A stretch of 6,592 nucleotides of DNA from Planctomycetota bacterium (GTDB lineage: Bacteria > Planctomycetota > Planctomycetia > Pirellulales > Pirellulaceae), in NCBI GenBank assembly GCA_019347795.1, contig JAHWKS010000335.1, forward strand, positions 1 through 6,592, given 5' to 3'. Position numbers and translations under genes: made by a program. Shown here piece by piece: positions 5,592 through 6,592 of the stretch (within the stretch, counting starts at the first letter, position 1; each line of letters opens with the position of its first letter). The notes below the pieces were generated by a model, which ran no database searches, was not told the origin of the DNA, and saw only the letters and a list, made by a program, of their open reading frames with translations.

Positions 5592-6592
5592 TCAACCGAC
5601 GTTGGCCGCCTGAACGGCGATCGCGGCCGGGGGATCCTCAAGCTCCCGCTGCGTTTCCAGATAGGGACGCACATCCACGCCGTCCACCTCCACGATGTTC
5701 AGCTCCGGGTACATCGCCAGATCGATCTCTTCCCAAGCGGGGTTCGCGACCGGCTCGCCACCGGGCATTTTCAGCCCCTGCACTTTGGGAGACACCGGCC
5801 GCCGCGGATTGAACGACACCACCACCGCCTCCATTCCGTTGGACAGCGTCACGATTTGCCCCAGCGGGAAGGGAGGAATGATTTCGTAAAACGCCCGCTC
5901 TACCACGGGATCGAACATGCCGCGGCAACTGGTGCGCATCTCGTGCAGCACCTGCACGGGAGGCTTCGCGCGGTGATAGCACCGGTGCGTGGTGGCGGCG
6001 TCGTAAACGTCGCAAACGGTGGCGATGCGGCAAAAGACCGGGATCCGCCGCCCGGACAGGGATGGCAGCTTTTCTCCGGTCGCCTGGTCGATCCGCTCGG
6101 GATATCCCTTGCCGTCGTACCGCTGATGATGGTTCAACACCACCTGCGCGACGTTCGACGACACGCGCCCCTTCACCAGCTCGTACCCGTAGACGGGGTG
6201 CATTTTGACCACCTCCATCTCTTCGGGGGTAAGGCGGCCGGGCTTGTTCAGGATCTCCGGCGGGACGCGCATCTTGCCCACGTCGTGCAGGAGGCAGCCC
6301 AGCCCCAGCTCGCGGAGGTCCTTGGCGTCGCGGGCCAGCCGGGCCGAGCGCTGGTCAATCAGGTATCGCTCGAGCTGCAGTCCGAGCAGCATCGAGAGAT
6401 AGCAGACGTTGGTCGAGTGCGAGAGCAGATAATTGTCGAACGCATCCAGCTTTTGCAGGAGCACGTCGCCGCAGTTGCTCTCCTTAAGAAAACAGAATAA
6501 TTCGCTGATCGATTGGTGGAAGCGATCGACGTCGAGGTTGATCGCCGCCTCCCGATCGACGGCTTCCAGGTTGCTGCGGAGGCGCCAGTAGA
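5592..6592 (-). CDS. HD-GYP domain protein, c-di-GMP phosphodiesterase type (5' end outside window)
   Basis: The 332 visible codons run off the right edge with the frame still open, so the N-terminus is missing. An in-frame GTG at 6464 exists, but the 42 codons before it read as continuous protein (for example FHQSISELFCFLKE) and belong to it. Counting from the window edge, the HD-GYP domain covers about 45-240. It has His58 in the first helix, the His102-Asp103 doublet and Lys106 (LLHDVGKM), His131 (HPVYGYELVKG), His154-His155 (NHHQRYDGKGYP, 152-164) and Asp194 (DVYDAATTHR). All expected metal ligands of a two-metal centre are present. This family cleaves cyclic di-GMP to pGpG or GMP. Deviations are HHQ for the more usual HHE, and Thr-His-Arg-Cys-Tyr where DRPYR-like residues are common. 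A further module (about 243-332) with beta-rich GQIVTLSNGMEAVVVSFNP and a short EIDLAMYPEL stretch follows the enzyme; I do not recognise it. No receiver domain is visible in this part. The enzymatic class is secure by motif; actual activity is untested. Confidence 0.92.
   Translation of the reverse strand, partial: YWRLRSNLEAVDREAAINLDVDRFHQSISELFCFLKESNCGDVLLQKLDAFDNYLLSHSTNVCYLSMLLGLQLERYLIDQRSARLARDAKDLRELGLGCLLHDVGKMRVPPEILNKPGRLTPEEMEVVKMHPVYGYELVKGRVSSNVAQVVLNHHQRYDGKGYPERIDQATGEKLPSLSGRRIPVFCRIATVCDVYDAATTHRCYHRAKPPVQVLHEMRTSCRGMFDPVVERAFYEIIPPFPLGQIVTLSNGMEAVVVSFNPRRPVSPKVQGLKMPGGEPVANPAWEEIDLAMYPELNIVEVDGVDVRPYLETQRELEDPPAAIAVQAANVG

Noticed and set aside
5436..6500. A 354-codon plus-strand frame opposite the HD-GYP gene
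   Set aside because: It is antisense to a gene with all HD-GYP motifs. Its product is His-, Arg- and Gln-rich without a domain, as expected for a shadow frame in GC-rich DNA.

Overview
The window is a GC-rich (by eye above 60%) bacterial segment in which every supported gene lies on the minus strand. The genes, read from the right edge to the left, are: a 5'-truncated HD-GYP protein (a c-di-GMP phosphodiesterase-type hydrolase with an extra C-terminal module), an 858-residue membrane-anchored TPR protein, a small coiled-coil protein resembling FlgN-type flagellar export chaperones, a soluble histidine kinase, and an NtrC-family sigma-54-dependent response regulator. Gaps between the last four genes are only 24 to 34 nt, so they look like one transcription unit. 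A larger 134-nt gap with two GC hairpins separates the HD-GYP gene from the rest. A stem-loop follows the regulator gene at the left edge.

The most likely source is a planctomycete, probably of the Pirellulales type. This rests on recalled similarity, not on a search: the kinase H-box with Ser-Leu in place of the usual Pro-Leu and a Leu-Arg-Arg-Arg-Leu stretch after it, the GAFTTA form of the sigma-54 contact loop, the style of the small coiled-coil protein, and the large extracytoplasmic TPR protein. No rRNA, tRNA or other phylogenetic marker is present.

A reasonable reading of the set is a flagellar or motility control module. A cytoplasmic kinase and a sigma-54 activator, as in the FlgS/FlgR and FleS/FleR pairs of other phyla, are co-transcribed with a FlgN-like chaperone and a membrane TPR protein, with a c-di-GMP-type hydrolase upstream. 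The window contains no structural flagellar gene, so this is inference. No mobile element, CRISPR array, RNA gene or phage gene was seen. The most interesting points are the uncharacterised TPR protein in this setting, the kinase with no sensor domain, the GAFTTA substitution, the extra C-terminal module of the HD-GYP protein, and RNA hairpins placed at gene boundaries.
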